This document shows, in pieces, positions 25,152 to 33,648 of a DNA stretch of 39,159 bases. Every line of letters starts with the position of its first letter. Position 1 is the stretch's first letter. This stretch comes from Acidobacteriota bacterium (GTDB taxonomy: Bacteria > Acidobacteriota > Terriglobia > Terriglobales > Acidobacteriaceae). Below the pieces are notes generated by a model. The model was given only the letters and a program-made list of their open reading frames with translations, made no database searches and was not told where the DNA came from. The DNA lies in contig JAJZVZ010000025.1 in assembly GCA_021846945.1 (NCBI GenBank), positions 1 through 39,159 of the forward strand. Reading direction: 5' to 3'. Made by a program: the position numbers and the translations under genes.

Positions 25152-26600
25152 GTGTCATCGTACACGAACAATGGGCGCCCGGCGCCGGATAAGGTCATCA
25201 CCGACATCGCCGACTATGCGCTGAGTTATGAGATCAGGAGCGACCTGGCGTACACCACGGCGCGCTGCTGCCTGATGGATACGCTGGGCTGCGGGCTGGA
25301 GGCGCTCGAATATCCGGCATGCACCAAGCTGCTGGGGCCTGTTGTGCCGGGAACGGTGGTTCCCAATGGAGCGCGCGTGCCGGGCACAAGTTATCAGCTG
25401 GATCCGGTGCAGGCGGCCTTCAACATCGGCGCGATGATTCGCTGGCTCGACTTCAACGACACATGGCTTGCCGCGGAGTGGGGCCATCCCTCCGACAATC
25501 TGGGCGGAATTCTGGCAACAGCGGACTGGCTTTCACGCACGGCTGTCGCGGAGGGCAGGCCGCCATTGACGATGCGCGATGTGCTGACCGCCATGATCAA
25601 GGCGCACGAGATTCAGGGCTGTATCGCGCTCGAAAATTCGTTTAACAAGGTTGGCCTCGATCATGTGGTGCTGGTGAAGGTGGCTTCAACCGCCGTCGTG
25701 AGCCAGTTGCTGGGCCTGACGCGCGAACAGGCCATCGCGGCAATTTCACTGGCTTGGGTGGACGGCCAGAGCCTGCGCACCTATCGCCATGCGCCCAATA
25801 CCGGCTCGCGCAAAAGCTGGGCGGCGGGCGACGCCACCAGCCGTGCGGTGCGGCTGGCGCTGATGGCGCGCGCGGGCGAGATGGGGTATCCCTCGGCGCT
25901 TACCGCCAGGACATGGGGCTTTTACGATGTCTCCTTTCGCGGGCAGGAGTTCAAATTTCAGCGCACCTACGACTCCTATGTAATGGAGAATGTGCTTTTC
26001 AAAATCAGCTATCCGGCGGAGTTTCACGCGCAGACGGCGGTCGAAGCGGCCATGTCTGTGCACAAGCGGCTTATCTGCCTCCACAGGCCGGTAGAGGAGA
26101 TCCGCAAGATCACCCTTCGCACGCACGAGGCGTGCCTGCGCATTATCGACAAGAAAGGACCGCTGGCGAACCCGGCCGACCGCGATCACTGCGTGCAATA
26201 CATGGTCGCGATCCCACTGCTCTTCGGGCGGCTGACGGCTGCCGATTATGAAGATGATGTCGCAGCCGATTCACGTATCGACGCATTGCGCGCCAAGGTG
26301 GAGTGCGTGGAGGAGCCTGCCTATACGGCGGACTATCACGACCCGGAGAAGCGATCGATCGCCAACTCATTGCGCGTTGAGATGAATGACGGGACGGTTT
26401 TCGAAGAGACGGTAGAGTATCCTATCGGCCATCGCCGCCGTCGCGAAGAGGGGTTGCCGCTACTCGTGGAAAAATTCAAGACCAATCTACACCGGCGTTA
26501 CAACGAGGAACGGCAGCAGCGGATTCTCGATGTTTCACTGGATCCGCAGCGGCTCGAATCCATGCCTGTAGACGGGTACGTAGACCTATACGTTGTCTGA
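25152..26600 (+). CDS. prpD: 2-Methylcitrate dehydratase
   Basis: Dehydrates 2-methylcitrate to 2-methyl-cis-aconitate without an iron-sulfur cluster (MmgE/PrpD family). The 482-residue length matches E. coli PrpD (483). Conserved-looking stretches include [47 protein letters not shown] and [17 protein letters not shown]. The GTG at 25152 is chosen: AAAGGA lies about eight bases upstream and the preceding frame overlaps prpC. It ends the operon, 83 bases from the convergent protease gene, with a hairpin between. No aconitase (acnD/acnB) gene for the rehydration step lies in the window. Confidence 0.95.
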   Translation: MSSYTNNGRPAPDKVITDIADYALSYEIRSDLAYTTARCCLMDTLGCGLEALEYPACTKLLGPVVPGTVVPNGARVPGTSYQLDPVQAAFNIGAMIRWLDFNDTWLAAEWGHPSDNLGGILATADWLSRTAVAEGRPPLTMRDVLTAMIKAHEIQGCIALENSFNKVGLDHVVLVKVASTAVVSQLLGLTREQAIAAISLAWVDGQSLRTYRHAPNTGSRKSWAAGDATSRAVRLALMARAGEMGYPSALTARTWGFYDVSFRGQEFKFQRTYDSYVMENVLFKISYPAEFHAQTAVEAAMSVHKRLICLHRPVEEIRKITLRTHEACLRIIDKKGPLANPADRDHCVQYMVAIPLLFGRLTAADYEDDVAADSRIDALRAKVECVEEPAYTADYHDPEKRSIANSLRVEMNDGTVFEETVEYPIGHRRRREEGLPLLVEKFKTNLHRRYNEERQQRILDVSLDPQRLESMPVDGYVDLYVV

Positions 26601-26626
26601 AGTCTGTGCCCGAAAGGACGGCAATG

Positions 26627-26657
26627 CGGGCCGCTGCATCTTGTTTGCGGCGGCCCG
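26627..26657. terminator. Hairpin between convergent prpD and htrA
   Basis: Left arm CGGGCCGC-T-GCA (26627-26638) pairs with TGC-G-GCGGCCCG (26646-26657), one T-G wobble, loop of seven bases. A 12-bp GC-rich stem placed centrally between two convergent genes; no T-tract, so probably a bidirectional or Rho-assisted terminator. Confidence 0.55.
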
Positions 26658-26682
26658 TAGCCGGTGTTGCCAGCATGCCGTT

Positions 26683-28236
26683 CTACTGGTTTTGTGCCGG
26701 GTGAACCACGCGATAGAATGTGCCGTCCTTTGACCAGATGAGAAGCAGAATGTCCTTGTTCGCCGGTACGGCATGGATCTGATTCACGAAGCTCTGGGCA
26801 TCGGTAACCGGATGCCGATCCACTTCAAGAATGACGTCGCCGGGAGCGAGCCCCGCATCATCCGCCGGGCTACCGGGTGTCACGTTCTGGATGGCCGCGC
26901 CTTGCACGTTCTGCGGCACATTCAGTTGCTGGCGCACGTCCGGAGTCAGATCGCTGACAGAGACTCCGAGCCGGGCGTGCTGATTGGATCCAGTACCGCT
27001 ATCAGCCACGGAACCTCCGCCATGATACTCACCAACCGTAGCCTTGAAGTTCTCCATCTGTCCATTGCGGAGCACACCCAGTTCAATCGAAGTACCGGGA
27101 GCCATTTCACTGACCGCGACCTGCAGCGAGTTACTGTCGTCAACCCTCTTGCCATTCAATTCGCGGATCACGTCGCCGTTTTTCAGTCCGGCGCGGCTGG
27201 CGGGCGAGTCGGGCGTTACCTGGCTGATGATGGTGCCGTATGCATCATGGAGATTAAAGAAGGAGGCATTTTCTGGCGTCACATCTTCGATGCTGATGCC
27301 CAGGTAGCCGTGATGCACAACGCCATATTTGATAAGCGCGTCGGCGGAGGCTTTGGCAATCTCAGAGGGAATGGCAAAGCCCGCGCCCGCGAATGAGCCG
27401 CTGTCGGAGATGATGAAGGTGTCAATGCCGACCACTTCACCATGCGCGTCCACCAGCGGACCGCCCGAGTTGCCGGGGTTGATCGCCGCATCTGTCTGGA
27501 TATAGTCGCCGGGCGCGCGCCGATTCTCAGAATAGGGATTGGGCCGGTTGAGGGCGCTGACAATGCCACGGGTCACTGAGAAATGGAAATAGCCGAAGGG
27601 ACTGCCGAAGGCGAGTACGGTCTGGCCGGGACGCAGCTTGGTCGAGTCGCCCCAGGGAACCGTGGTCAGGCCGGTCGCATTGATCTTGATAACCGCAAGG
27701 TCATTGAGTTTGTCGGTTCCGATCAGCTTGGCTGGAAAGACGCGCCGGTCGTGCAGAGCGACACGAATTTCTGTTGCGCCCTCCACTACGTGGTTGTTGG
27801 TGACGATATAGCCGTCCGGCGAGATGATGACGCCGCTGCCAATGCCATGCTCAATCTGGGGAGCCGGCTTCGCGCCCTGGCCATTGCCCTGCGGCCCGAA
27901 GAAGAATTGGAATCCGGGCGGGAGAGCCTGTGGCGGAATGCCGCCCATGCCCTGGCCATTGTCCTGGGATGCCTGGTCCGCGGAGGCGCGCGCCGTTACC
28001 GATACGGTGACAACCGCGGGAGTGACGCGAGCAGCGACGGCTTCCACCGCGTTATCGAGCGCGACCAGCGGCGCCACGCTGCTGTTGTCCAGCGGAGCCG
28101 CTGCGCTGCTGGAGGCCGCATGAGCCACGTTGTGGCCAAGCAGCAACGATAAGGTGAAGAGAAGCGTGGCAATGGCGCCGACTGGAACCGCCATTTTCTT
28201 TGCCATTCCTACTAAAGATTTAGTTGATACTCGCAT
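26683..28236 (-). CDS. HtrA/DegP-family periplasmic serine protease
   Basis: A 517-residue trypsin-like protease-chaperone of the periplasm. The N-terminus has a signal or anchor helix (about residues 16-40, ending HNVAHA). The protease domain carries the triad H149 (TNNHVVEG), D179 (LNDLAVI) and S257 (GNSGGPL), then two PDZ domains (about 310-400 and 425-505) for substrate binding. It degrades misfolded envelope proteins. GGAGG lies seven bases ahead of the ATG. It starts 30 bases after the M56 gene stop, so it is probably in one operon with blaI and the M56 gene, which would place a periplasmic protease under BlaI control. A palindromic site resembling the one upstream of blaI lies at codons 5-9. 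Confidence 0.93.
   Translation of the reverse strand: MRVSTKSLVGMAKKMAVPVGAIATLLFTLSLLLGHNVAHAASSSAAAPLDNSSVAPLVALDNAVEAVAARVTPAVVTVSVTARASADQASQDNGQGMGGIPPQALPPGFQFFFGPQGNGQGAKPAPQIEHGIGSGVIISPDGYIVTNNHVVEGATEIRVALHDRRVFPAKLIGTDKLNDLAVIKINATGLTTVPWGDSTKLRPGQTVLAFGSPFGYFHFSVTRGIVSALNRPNPYSENRRAPGDYIQTDAAINPGNSGGPLVDAHGEVVGIDTFIISDSGSFAGAGFAIPSEIAKASADALIKYGVVHHGYLGISIEDVTPENASFFNLHDAYGTIISQVTPDSPASRAGLKNGDVIRELNGKRVDDSNSLQVAVSEMAPGTSIELGVLRNGQMENFKATVGEYHGGGSVADSGTGSNQHARLGVSVSDLTPDVRQQLNVPQNVQGAAIQNVTPGSPADDAGLAPGDVILEVDRHPVTDAQSFVNQIHAVPANKDILLLIWSKDGTFYRVVHPAQNQ
28211..28224. promoter_or_regulatory. Second BlaI-like palindrome, inside the start of htrA
   Basis: ACTAAA-GA-TTTAGT, a perfect palindrome within codons 5-9 of the protease gene. 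Read over 15 bases it matches the upstream blaI site at 13 positions (ACTAAAGATTTAGTT versus ACTAAACAATTAGTT). It might act as an internal roadblock operator. The agreement may be partly chance. Confidence 0.45.
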
Positions 28237-28266
28237 TGAAATACCTCCGATGGCTACGTCTGTTGT

Positions 28267-29901
28267 TTAAAGTTGGATGACTAGCCAGCCGTCACGCAAT
28301 GTTGCGAGGGACGATGGCTTGGAAGCTGAATTGACTGGGTAAACTTTGAGGATCAACCGCGTAACAGTGACGCGGCTTGCCAGTTGCGCGGGAGGTCCAT
28401 CCTTCGACTGGTTCACGGCCGGATGCAGATCTGAGCCAGGAGCCGGGCTGTTGCTCGCAGCCTGAGCGGCGCTCGGGCTGGTGGTTTCCACCTGCTCCCA
28501 GGCAGTGAACACAATCCACTGGGGCTCCTGGGCCGGATTCGAAGGCGCAGCAGGCATCACGGCTTTTGTCATCACCTGATGCGGCGATGCTGAGCCAACT
28601 TTTGGCGATGCCGACCTCGCTTCCGCGGCGATGGCCGGTGCTTCAGCACTGCGCGGCACTGGAGCATAGGTATCCGCTACCTCTGTAGCCTGGGTCTCAG
28701 CAAGCCTCGGCGAGTTCGTTGCCGCACGGCGTCTCAAGGCAGCATGGACTGTGGCTGATCTACGTGCCGGCGCATAGGCGCGGCGGATGAGGCTCGCGGT
28801 CTCTGTCCGCGGGGTGGTAGAAGCCGGCGCAAGTGAACTGTCGATCGTCTGCGCTGGAACAAATGCCACGACCTGAGGGCAGCGCGCCAGCTCCACGGAG
28901 CCGAAGAGCAGGCCGCAACCGACGACGCCGAGCAGGGCGTTGGCCGTCAACGGGCTCAGGCTGGTTCCACGCCGCAGGATGCTGTGGACGCGGCGCGCCA
29001 ACTCAGGGCGCCGCTGCCAGGCGCCGAGTGAAAGAGCCTCGGCACGGCGCTGCAGGCCGCGCTCGGCAAGGCTGGTCAGGCAGGCCGCATAGGCGCGCGG
29101 CGCTCGCGTAATCCGCACTACGCCTTCATCGCAGGCCATCTCGCGCTCGCGGCAAAGACGTCGCTCCATCCACCAGAGTGCTGGGTTTAAAGGGAAGAGA
29201 ACCAGGCAAAGCTTCTGGAAAAGGTTGGTCCAGTCGTCGCGCCGGCGCAAGTGCTCGGTTTCGTGCAGCACGATCTGGTCAAGCTCGCCGGGAGTCAAAC
29301 GCGCGTAAAGCCAGTCCGGAATCAGGATGCGCGGCGCAAAAAAGCCAATCACGCTCGGCCGTTCAAGTTGCTGCGTGGTGCAAAGCCGCACTCGCGCGCG
29401 GCCCCACATGGCGGTGAGCGATGGGGTCAGCGCTCCGTTGCAGTCCTGGACAGGAATGGCGGTTTTCCATAGCTTGCGCAAACGCAGCGAATGGATGGCC
29501 AGGTCTGCTGCGCGCAAAACCGAGGCGGCCAGCCATAAGGCGGCGAGAACGATGCTCGAGTAAAAACTCAGCTCAATCCACGGCTTCACGGCCGCTCCTG
29601 CCGCTTTGGAGGAAGCCACATGCGCGGTGCCGGCCATGAAATGCGAGAGAAAAGGCAAAAAGGGAAGTAGCACCAGTGCGGCGAATCCGGCAGCCCACAC
29701 GGCGAAACGGTGCGCCGCTGACATTCTGGGCGCAAGCCGCAGGCAAATGGCTAATCCCGAAGCTACAGCCACGCCTTGCCACAGGGCCGTGACGACTGTG
29801 GGGGCCGCTGCCTGACAAAATATGTGCCAGGCAACCGGAAGGTGGTTTCCACCCGCCGCCATCGCCTTAAGCACGGAATCGAGAAATGCAATCAGATGCA
29901 T
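28267..29901 (-). CDS. M56-family (BlaR1/MecR1-like) membrane metalloprotease
   Basis: A 544-residue membrane protein. About three helices precede a cytoplasmic zinc-protease domain with H213-E214-x-x-H217 (VLHETEHLRRRDDW) and a downstream EREMACDE for the third ligand; another helix follows near residues 310-330. Instead of the penicillin-binding sensor of BlaR1 there is a 210-residue Pro/Ala/Ser-rich tail, ending in a short module containing WIVFTAWEQVE and DGWLVIQL. Its role should be to receive an envelope signal and destroy or release the BlaI repressor; the signal is unknown. It begins three bases after the blaI stop codon, in an operon, and is followed by htrA. Confidence 0.87.
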   Translation of the reverse strand: MHLIAFLDSVLKAMAAGGNHLPVAWHIFCQAAAPTVVTALWQGVAVASGLAICLRLAPRMSAAHRFAVWAAGFAALVLLPFLPFLSHFMAGTAHVASSKAAGAAVKPWIELSFYSSIVLAALWLAASVLRAADLAIHSLRLRKLWKTAIPVQDCNGALTPSLTAMWGRARVRLCTTQQLERPSVIGFFAPRILIPDWLYARLTPGELDQIVLHETEHLRRRDDWTNLFQKLCLVLFPLNPALWWMERRLCREREMACDEGVVRITRAPRAYAACLTSLAERGLQRRAEALSLGAWQRRPELARRVHSILRRGTSLSPLTANALLGVVGCGLLFGSVELARCPQVVAFVPAQTIDSSLAPASTTPRTETASLIRRAYAPARRSATVHAALRRRAATNSPRLAETQATEVADTYAPVPRSAEAPAIAAEARSASPKVGSASPHQVMTKAVMPAAPSNPAQEPQWIVFTAWEQVETTSPSAAQAASNSPAPGSDLHPAVNQSKDGPPAQLASRVTVTRLILKVYPVNSASKPSSLATLRDGWLVIQL

Positions 29902-29903
29902 GC

Positions 29904-30302
29904 CTATGCCTCGTCCGGACCGTTCTTCGCCGCGTCTTGAATGGCGTCTTTCAACCGTTGCAATTCTTCCGGGGTAATTTCCCCGTCGTCCAGTAGTGAG
30001 AGCAGCAGGCGTTCGCGCGAGTTACCGAAGAATCGGCTCAGAACATGGCGTACTTCCGACCGGCTGGCCTCGTTTTCGGCCACGCAGGGCCGGTAGACAA
30101 AGGCGCGGCCTTCCTGCCGGTGTTCCACGTAGCCTTTCTGCTCTAAGATGCGGATGGTGGTAAGAACGGAGTTATATGCCAGCGCTTCGCCTTCGGGCAA
30201 GTCGGCCACCAGATCGCTCACGGCCGATTCGCCGCGCCGCCAGAGGATTTTCATGAGCCTCAGTTCGGCTTCCGTCAGCGTGTTGGACCTTTTCGGTGGC
30301 AT
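29904..30302 (-). CDS. BlaI/MecI/CopY-family transcriptional repressor
   Basis: A 132-residue winged-helix repressor: LTEAELRLMKILWRRGESAVSDLVADL is the first part of the winged helix, YNSVLTTIRILEQKGYVEHRQEGRAFVYRP the recognition helix and wing, and the C-terminal helices (about 90-130) dimerise. The start at 30302 (MPPKRSNTLTE) removes an upstream tail that lacks family similarity. Two bases separate it from the M56 gene. It likely represses its own operon through the palindrome 68 bases upstream, and is cleared when the M56 protease acts. The operon includes htrA rather than a beta-lactamase. Confidence 0.92.
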   Translation of the reverse strand: MPPKRSNTLTEAELRLMKILWRRGESAVSDLVADLPEGEALAYNSVLTTIRILEQKGYVEHRQEGRAFVYRPCVAENEASRSEVRHVLSRFFGNSRERLLLSLLDDGEITPEELQRLKDAIQDAAKNGPDEA

Positions 30303-30369
30303 CTTGATCCGATTCGTCCTATTGGAGTTCAACCCGGAGCCCGGGTTTTGGTTTCGGTAGATGGACGAG

Positions 30370-30387
30370 TAACTAAACAATTAGTTA
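30370..30387. promoter_or_regulatory. Palindromic candidate BlaI operator
   Basis: TAACTAA-ACAA-TTAGTTA, seven-base perfect arms, 68 bases upstream of the blaI ATG. BlaI-type repressors bind short AT-rich palindromes containing ACT/AGT-like half sites, so position and form fit. A similar site lies in htrA. A second, GC-rich palindrome (AACCCGG-AGC-CCGGGTT, 30331-30347) lies between this and the ATG. Confidence 0.55.
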
Positions 30388-30399
30388 GCAAGAGCCCCG

Positions 30400-30423
30400 A
30401 AAAATCTTCCCGGCCCTGCGGGC
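30400..30423 (-). terminator. Weak rho-independent terminator after holA
   Basis: On the minus strand GCCC-GCA-GGGC is followed by a purine run and then TTTTT, beginning about 16 bases past the holA stop codon. The stem is only four base pairs, so this is a modest candidate for separating holA from blaI. Confidence 0.35.
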
Positions 30424-30438
30424 TGCGCCGTTTTTTCT

Positions 30439-31605
30439 TCACCCCTCAAACGAAAGCTGGCCGCTGCTCCATCCCAGGGATGACGGCTTTGGTTCGGAGG
30501 CCAGGTCGTAGATCAGCCGTTCCAGCACCAGCCGTTTGTCAGGCGGGGAAGAGCGCAGTTCCAGGTCGGCTCGGGCGATGAGCCTCAGGGCGCGGGTCAG
30601 CTCGCGGCGGCTCTTGTAGCGGCGGGCCTGGCGGATCAGGTCGTCGGCGGCGAAGGGCGGCATCCTGAAGCCCTGCCAGAGGGCCTGCCAGATGGCGCGT
30701 GAATCGCGCACGTTCTTCTCCAGGATCACCAGCATCTGGCGGAAGGTGCGGGCGAGCATGTAGAGGTGGCCGATGGCGGCATCCTCACCGGCATCGGAGG
30801 TGTTCAAAAGGCCATGCAGCAGGGCGATTGCGCGGGCACGGTCGCGGGCGCTGATGGCGTCAGTCAGCTCGTAGAGCGAGCGCTGCTTGGCGCTCAGCAC
30901 CATCGTTTCCACGTCGCCCAGGGTGATGCGTCCGCGGCCCAGGGCATAGAGCAGTAGTTTTTCCAGCTCCGAGCAGATCATCATCATGTCCGCGCCCAGC
31001 GCATCCACCAGTTCGCGGGCCGCGTCGGGTTCCAGGCGGACGCCTGCCGCCTGAGCGGTGGCTACGGCCCAGCGCATGGCGTCTTCCTCGCTGACGCGCG
31101 CCAGTTCCACCATGCCGCAGTGCTCGCCGAGCGTTTCGCTGAGCCGCTCGAAGCGGTTTTTGTCGTCCAGGTCCATGCGCCGCGCATCGGAAGGGATGCG
31201 CAGGAAGTCGGCAACAAAGAGGAGCAGCGCTTGGGGATTGGGGGTGCGAAAGTAGCGGTCCAGCGCGGCAAATTCTTCTTTTTTAGCGCCGCGCGTGTAG
31301 AGCTGGCGCACGTTGCGCACAAAGATCACCTGGAACGGCGCCATCAGCGACGGCGTCTGCGCGCGGTCCAGCACGTCGAAGATGGAGGTCTCCGTCAGGT
31401 CGAGATCGGAGAGGCAAAACTCCTTGAGTTCCACGGGAACAAAAGCCTTCAGGATCGCGCTGCGGCAGCGGCCGAGCAGGAAGATTTCGTCGCCGGCCAG
31501 GACATAGCCGGGCCGCAGCCTACCCTTTCCGGCCGCGGCGGACTCCACCTCCGCTATAAAGCGGTTCGCAGCGGCGAAGCCTGGACCCCCAGCCGCGCCG
31601 CTCAC
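30439..31605 (-). CDS. holA: DNA polymerase III subunit delta
   Basis: The 388-residue delta subunit of the clamp-loader complex, which opens the sliding clamp. The order of features fits HolA: an N-terminal region containing YVLAGDEIFLL, an LDRAQTPSLMAPFQVIFVRNV segment, a beta-strand LLFVADFL, EDAMRWAVATAQAAGVRLEPDAARELVDALGADMMMICSELEKL, and a helical C-terminal collar with the RQARRYKSRRELTRALRLIARADLELRSSP stretch. The start is GTG at 31605; there is no strong ribosome-binding site. It is downstream of lptE by 78 bases, the same lptE-holA order as in proteobacteria. Confidence 0.9.
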   Translation of the reverse strand: MSGAAGGPGFAAANRFIAEVESAAAGKGRLRPGYVLAGDEIFLLGRCRSAILKAFVPVELKEFCLSDLDLTETSIFDVLDRAQTPSLMAPFQVIFVRNVRQLYTRGAKKEEFAALDRYFRTPNPQALLLFVADFLRIPSDARRMDLDDKNRFERLSETLGEHCGMVELARVSEEDAMRWAVATAQAAGVRLEPDAARELVDALGADMMMICSELEKLLLYALGRGRITLGDVETMVLSAKQRSLYELTDAISARDRARAIALLHGLLNTSDAGEDAAIGHLYMLARTFRQMLVILEKNVRDSRAIWQALWQGFRMPPFAADDLIRQARRYKSRRELTRALRLIARADLELRSSPPDKRLVLERLIYDLASEPKPSSLGWSSGQLSFEG

Positions 31606-31683
31606 AGACCCAATACCCCGGCAATCAATTCAATGCCCATGCGGCTCCAGAATATCGCTCTCTTGCGCACTAAGGCCAGCCTC

Positions 31684-32205
31684 CTAAAAGCTTTCGAGCA
31701 CATCGGCCACCAGAGCGCTGGCGAAAGCGCGTGAGAGTCGGGCCACGGCAGCAGGATCCTCCTGCAGGAAGGTGGGCAGGTCGGAGCTGGCCTGGTACTG
31801 CTCGCGGTAGACGTACTTGTTGTTCTGGTAGAGGACCTTGCCGTCGCGCTCCTTGAGGGTGACGGAAGCTACGACAGTAATGAGGTAGCTCGATGACTGC
31901 TGCGTAGACGAGTTGTAGGTGAGCGGGGTGACCTGCTCCTGCAGGATAGTGCCGTCGAGCACCGCGTCGGCGTCCGTATCCTTGGCCGGGACGATTTGGA
32001 AGTCGGTGCGCGCGGTAAATTCGCGGATTACGGCGCTGGTCATGGCCGTTTCAGTGCCATTGATGTCAGTATTGGTGGCGAAGACCGGCACAGCAAGGGT
32101 CTTCACATAGGGCGGCAGATGGGCGGCTGCGCCCAGCGCATGATAGCCGCATCCGCTCAGTCCGAGAAGGCCAAGCGCGACGAGCGCAATAAGAATCCGG
32201 CGCAT
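31684..32205 (-). CDS. lptE: LPS-assembly lipoprotein LptE
   Basis: A 173-residue outer-membrane lipoprotein with a signal peptide and lipobox LSGC (Cys19), followed by GYHALG. LptE plugs the LptD barrel and helps insert lipopolysaccharide. The AVPVFATNTD and LTVVASVTLKERDGKVLYQNNKYVYREQY segments fit its beta-alpha fold. The gene order lptE-holA supports the call and indicates an outer membrane. Family members are short and diverse, so identity rests on lipobox, fold-type segments and neighbourhood together. Confidence 0.87.
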   Translation of the reverse strand: MRRILIALVALGLLGLSGCGYHALGAAAHLPPYVKTLAVPVFATNTDINGTETAMTSAVIREFTARTDFQIVPAKDTDADAVLDGTILQEQVTPLTYNSSTQQSSSYLITVVASVTLKERDGKVLYQNNKYVYREQYQASSDLPTFLQEDPAAVARLSRAFASALVADVLESF

Positions 32206-32242
32206 GAAGTCATCTTATCGTGCGCATCCGGCCAGACGTGGA

Positions 32243-33082
32243 TCACGTCCACGCGGTGACGAGCCGGAACAACGCCGGTTCCGGCAACCTGAGGCCATCG
32301 GCGCGCGCGTCGAGATAGTTCCGGTTCAGGTCGGTGGAGCTGAGTTGCTCGATGCGCTGGAAGCCGGAGCGGCTCAGTTCGGCGTTGAGCTCTTCGGGAG
32401 CGAGAAAGAGCCGGAAAGGCTCACCGGCAGCGGCTACGCGCTCGGATAGTGCCTGAAAGCCGGGCCGCCGCTCCGGGCTGAGCGTCTCTGGCGAGATGGC
32501 GTAATCGAAGCTGACGGCGGTTCCGGCAGGCAGGGCCGCGATCGTCGCAATCGTGGCGCGGAATGCTTCCAGTGTGAGATAGGGGACCACCCCGAGCCAG
32601 GCAAAGAACGCAGGCTTGCTGGTGGCGAAGCCGGCGGCGGCCAGGCCTTCGGCGAGCGTCTGGCGCTCGAAGTCGAGCGGGACGAAAGTGAGGGCATCAG
32701 GCAGCGCAAGCCCGGCGTCTGCAAGCAGCGCGCGCTTCCATTCCTGGGTGGCCGGGAAATCCATTTCGAAAATGCGCAACTGCGGAAAAGGATTGCGCCA
32801 GGCGAAGGTGTCGAGCCCGGCGCCAAGTACGACGTACTGGGTAACGCCGCCGGCGGCGGCAGCGGCCAATTGATCTTCGGCGTAGCGGCTGCGCACAGCC
32901 ATAAAAGCGCGAAAGGCGCGTCCCATTGGCCGGGTTTCGCGCTCACGGTCCAGAGAAAAGAGTGGGCCGAGCATCGGCAGCGCCACGGGGTCATCGAGGA
33001 TGAGCGGACGGTCGAGTATCTGATGGGCGGCGCGGCGCATCGCCACGCGAAGAGCGGTCCTGCTGGCCCGGCCTGTCTGCAT
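32243..33082 (-). CDS. Class I SAM-dependent methyltransferase, TIGR00027/LCM family
   Basis: A 279-residue protein of the family related to leucine carboxyl methyltransferases. Cofactor motif QYVVLGAGLDTFAWR (GAGLDT at 87-92) with the following acidic IFEMDFPATQEWK, then FVPLDFERQTL and FFAWLGVVPYLT, are the family landmarks. Substrates of the bacterial family are mostly unknown, so no reaction is given. It ends 37 bases upstream of lptE on the same strand and diverges from the EamA-type gene, with 67 bases between the two starts. Confidence 0.85.
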   Translation of the reverse strand: MQTGRASRTALRVAMRRAAHQILDRPLILDDPVALPMLGPLFSLDRERETRPMGRAFRAFMAVRSRYAEDQLAAAAAGGVTQYVVLGAGLDTFAWRNPFPQLRIFEMDFPATQEWKRALLADAGLALPDALTFVPLDFERQTLAEGLAAAGFATSKPAFFAWLGVVPYLTLEAFRATIATIAALPAGTAVSFDYAISPETLSPERRPGFQALSERVAAAGEPFRLFLAPEELNAELSRSGFQRIEQLSSTDLNRNYLDARADGLRLPEPALFRLVTAWT

Positions 33083-33149
33083 GCATAGCAGTCTAAATCA
33101 GGCAGAAATCGCGCCGGGCGAGTGTGCGCGGCCAAGTACCATAGTTGCT

Positions 33150-33569
33150 ATGGGCTGGATTGGATGGGCGGTGCTGGCCGCCGTTTTTGCCGCTGCTACG
33201 GCTTTGCTGGCCAAGGTGGGTGTGGCGCATGTGGACTCAAACCTGGCGACGGCGCTGCGCACCAGCGTGGTGGTGGTTTTCACCTGGGGCATTGCTCTTG
33301 CGTTGGGGAAACACGGCGAGATCCGCTCGGTCGACCGGCGCACGATGTTCTTTCTCACGCTTTCCGGGATCGCTACCGGACTCTCGTGGCTCTGCTATTT
33401 TCGCGCCCTGCAGTTGGGGCCGGCCTCGCGCGTGGCGCCGCTGGATAAGCTGAGCGTGCCGCTGGTGATGCTGCTGGCATGCCTGCTGCTGGGTGAAAAA
33501 CTGACAGCGGTGGAAATTGCCGGCGGTGTGCTGATCACGGCTGGGGCGGTGATCATGGTGCTCCGGTAG
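33150..33569 (+). CDS. Half-size EamA-family membrane transporter
   Basis: A 140-residue protein with four to five membrane helices (MGWIGWAVLAAVFAAATALLAKVG, then VDSNLATALRTSVVVVFTWG, WLCYFRALQLGPASRVAPLDKLSVPLVMLLACLLLGE). It matches a single EamA repeat, whereas most EamA proteins have two, so it should work as a dimer like small multidrug-resistance proteins. Substrate unknown. The ATG at 33150 is chosen over 33081, which would run into the divergent methyltransferase start. No partner half is encoded next to it. Confidence 0.82.
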   Translation: MGWIGWAVLAAVFAAATALLAKVGVAHVDSNLATALRTSVVVVFTWGIALALGKHGEIRSVDRRTMFFLTLSGIATGLSWLCYFRALQLGPASRVAPLDKLSVPLVMLLACLLLGEKLTAVEIAGGVLITAGAVIMVLR

Positions 33570-33648
33570 ACGCGAGGGTATCCGTCAACGCGCAGGCGCA
33601 AGCGCTCTCTGGGTGTCTGGTGCCGTGCGTTTTCCTATACTGATACAA

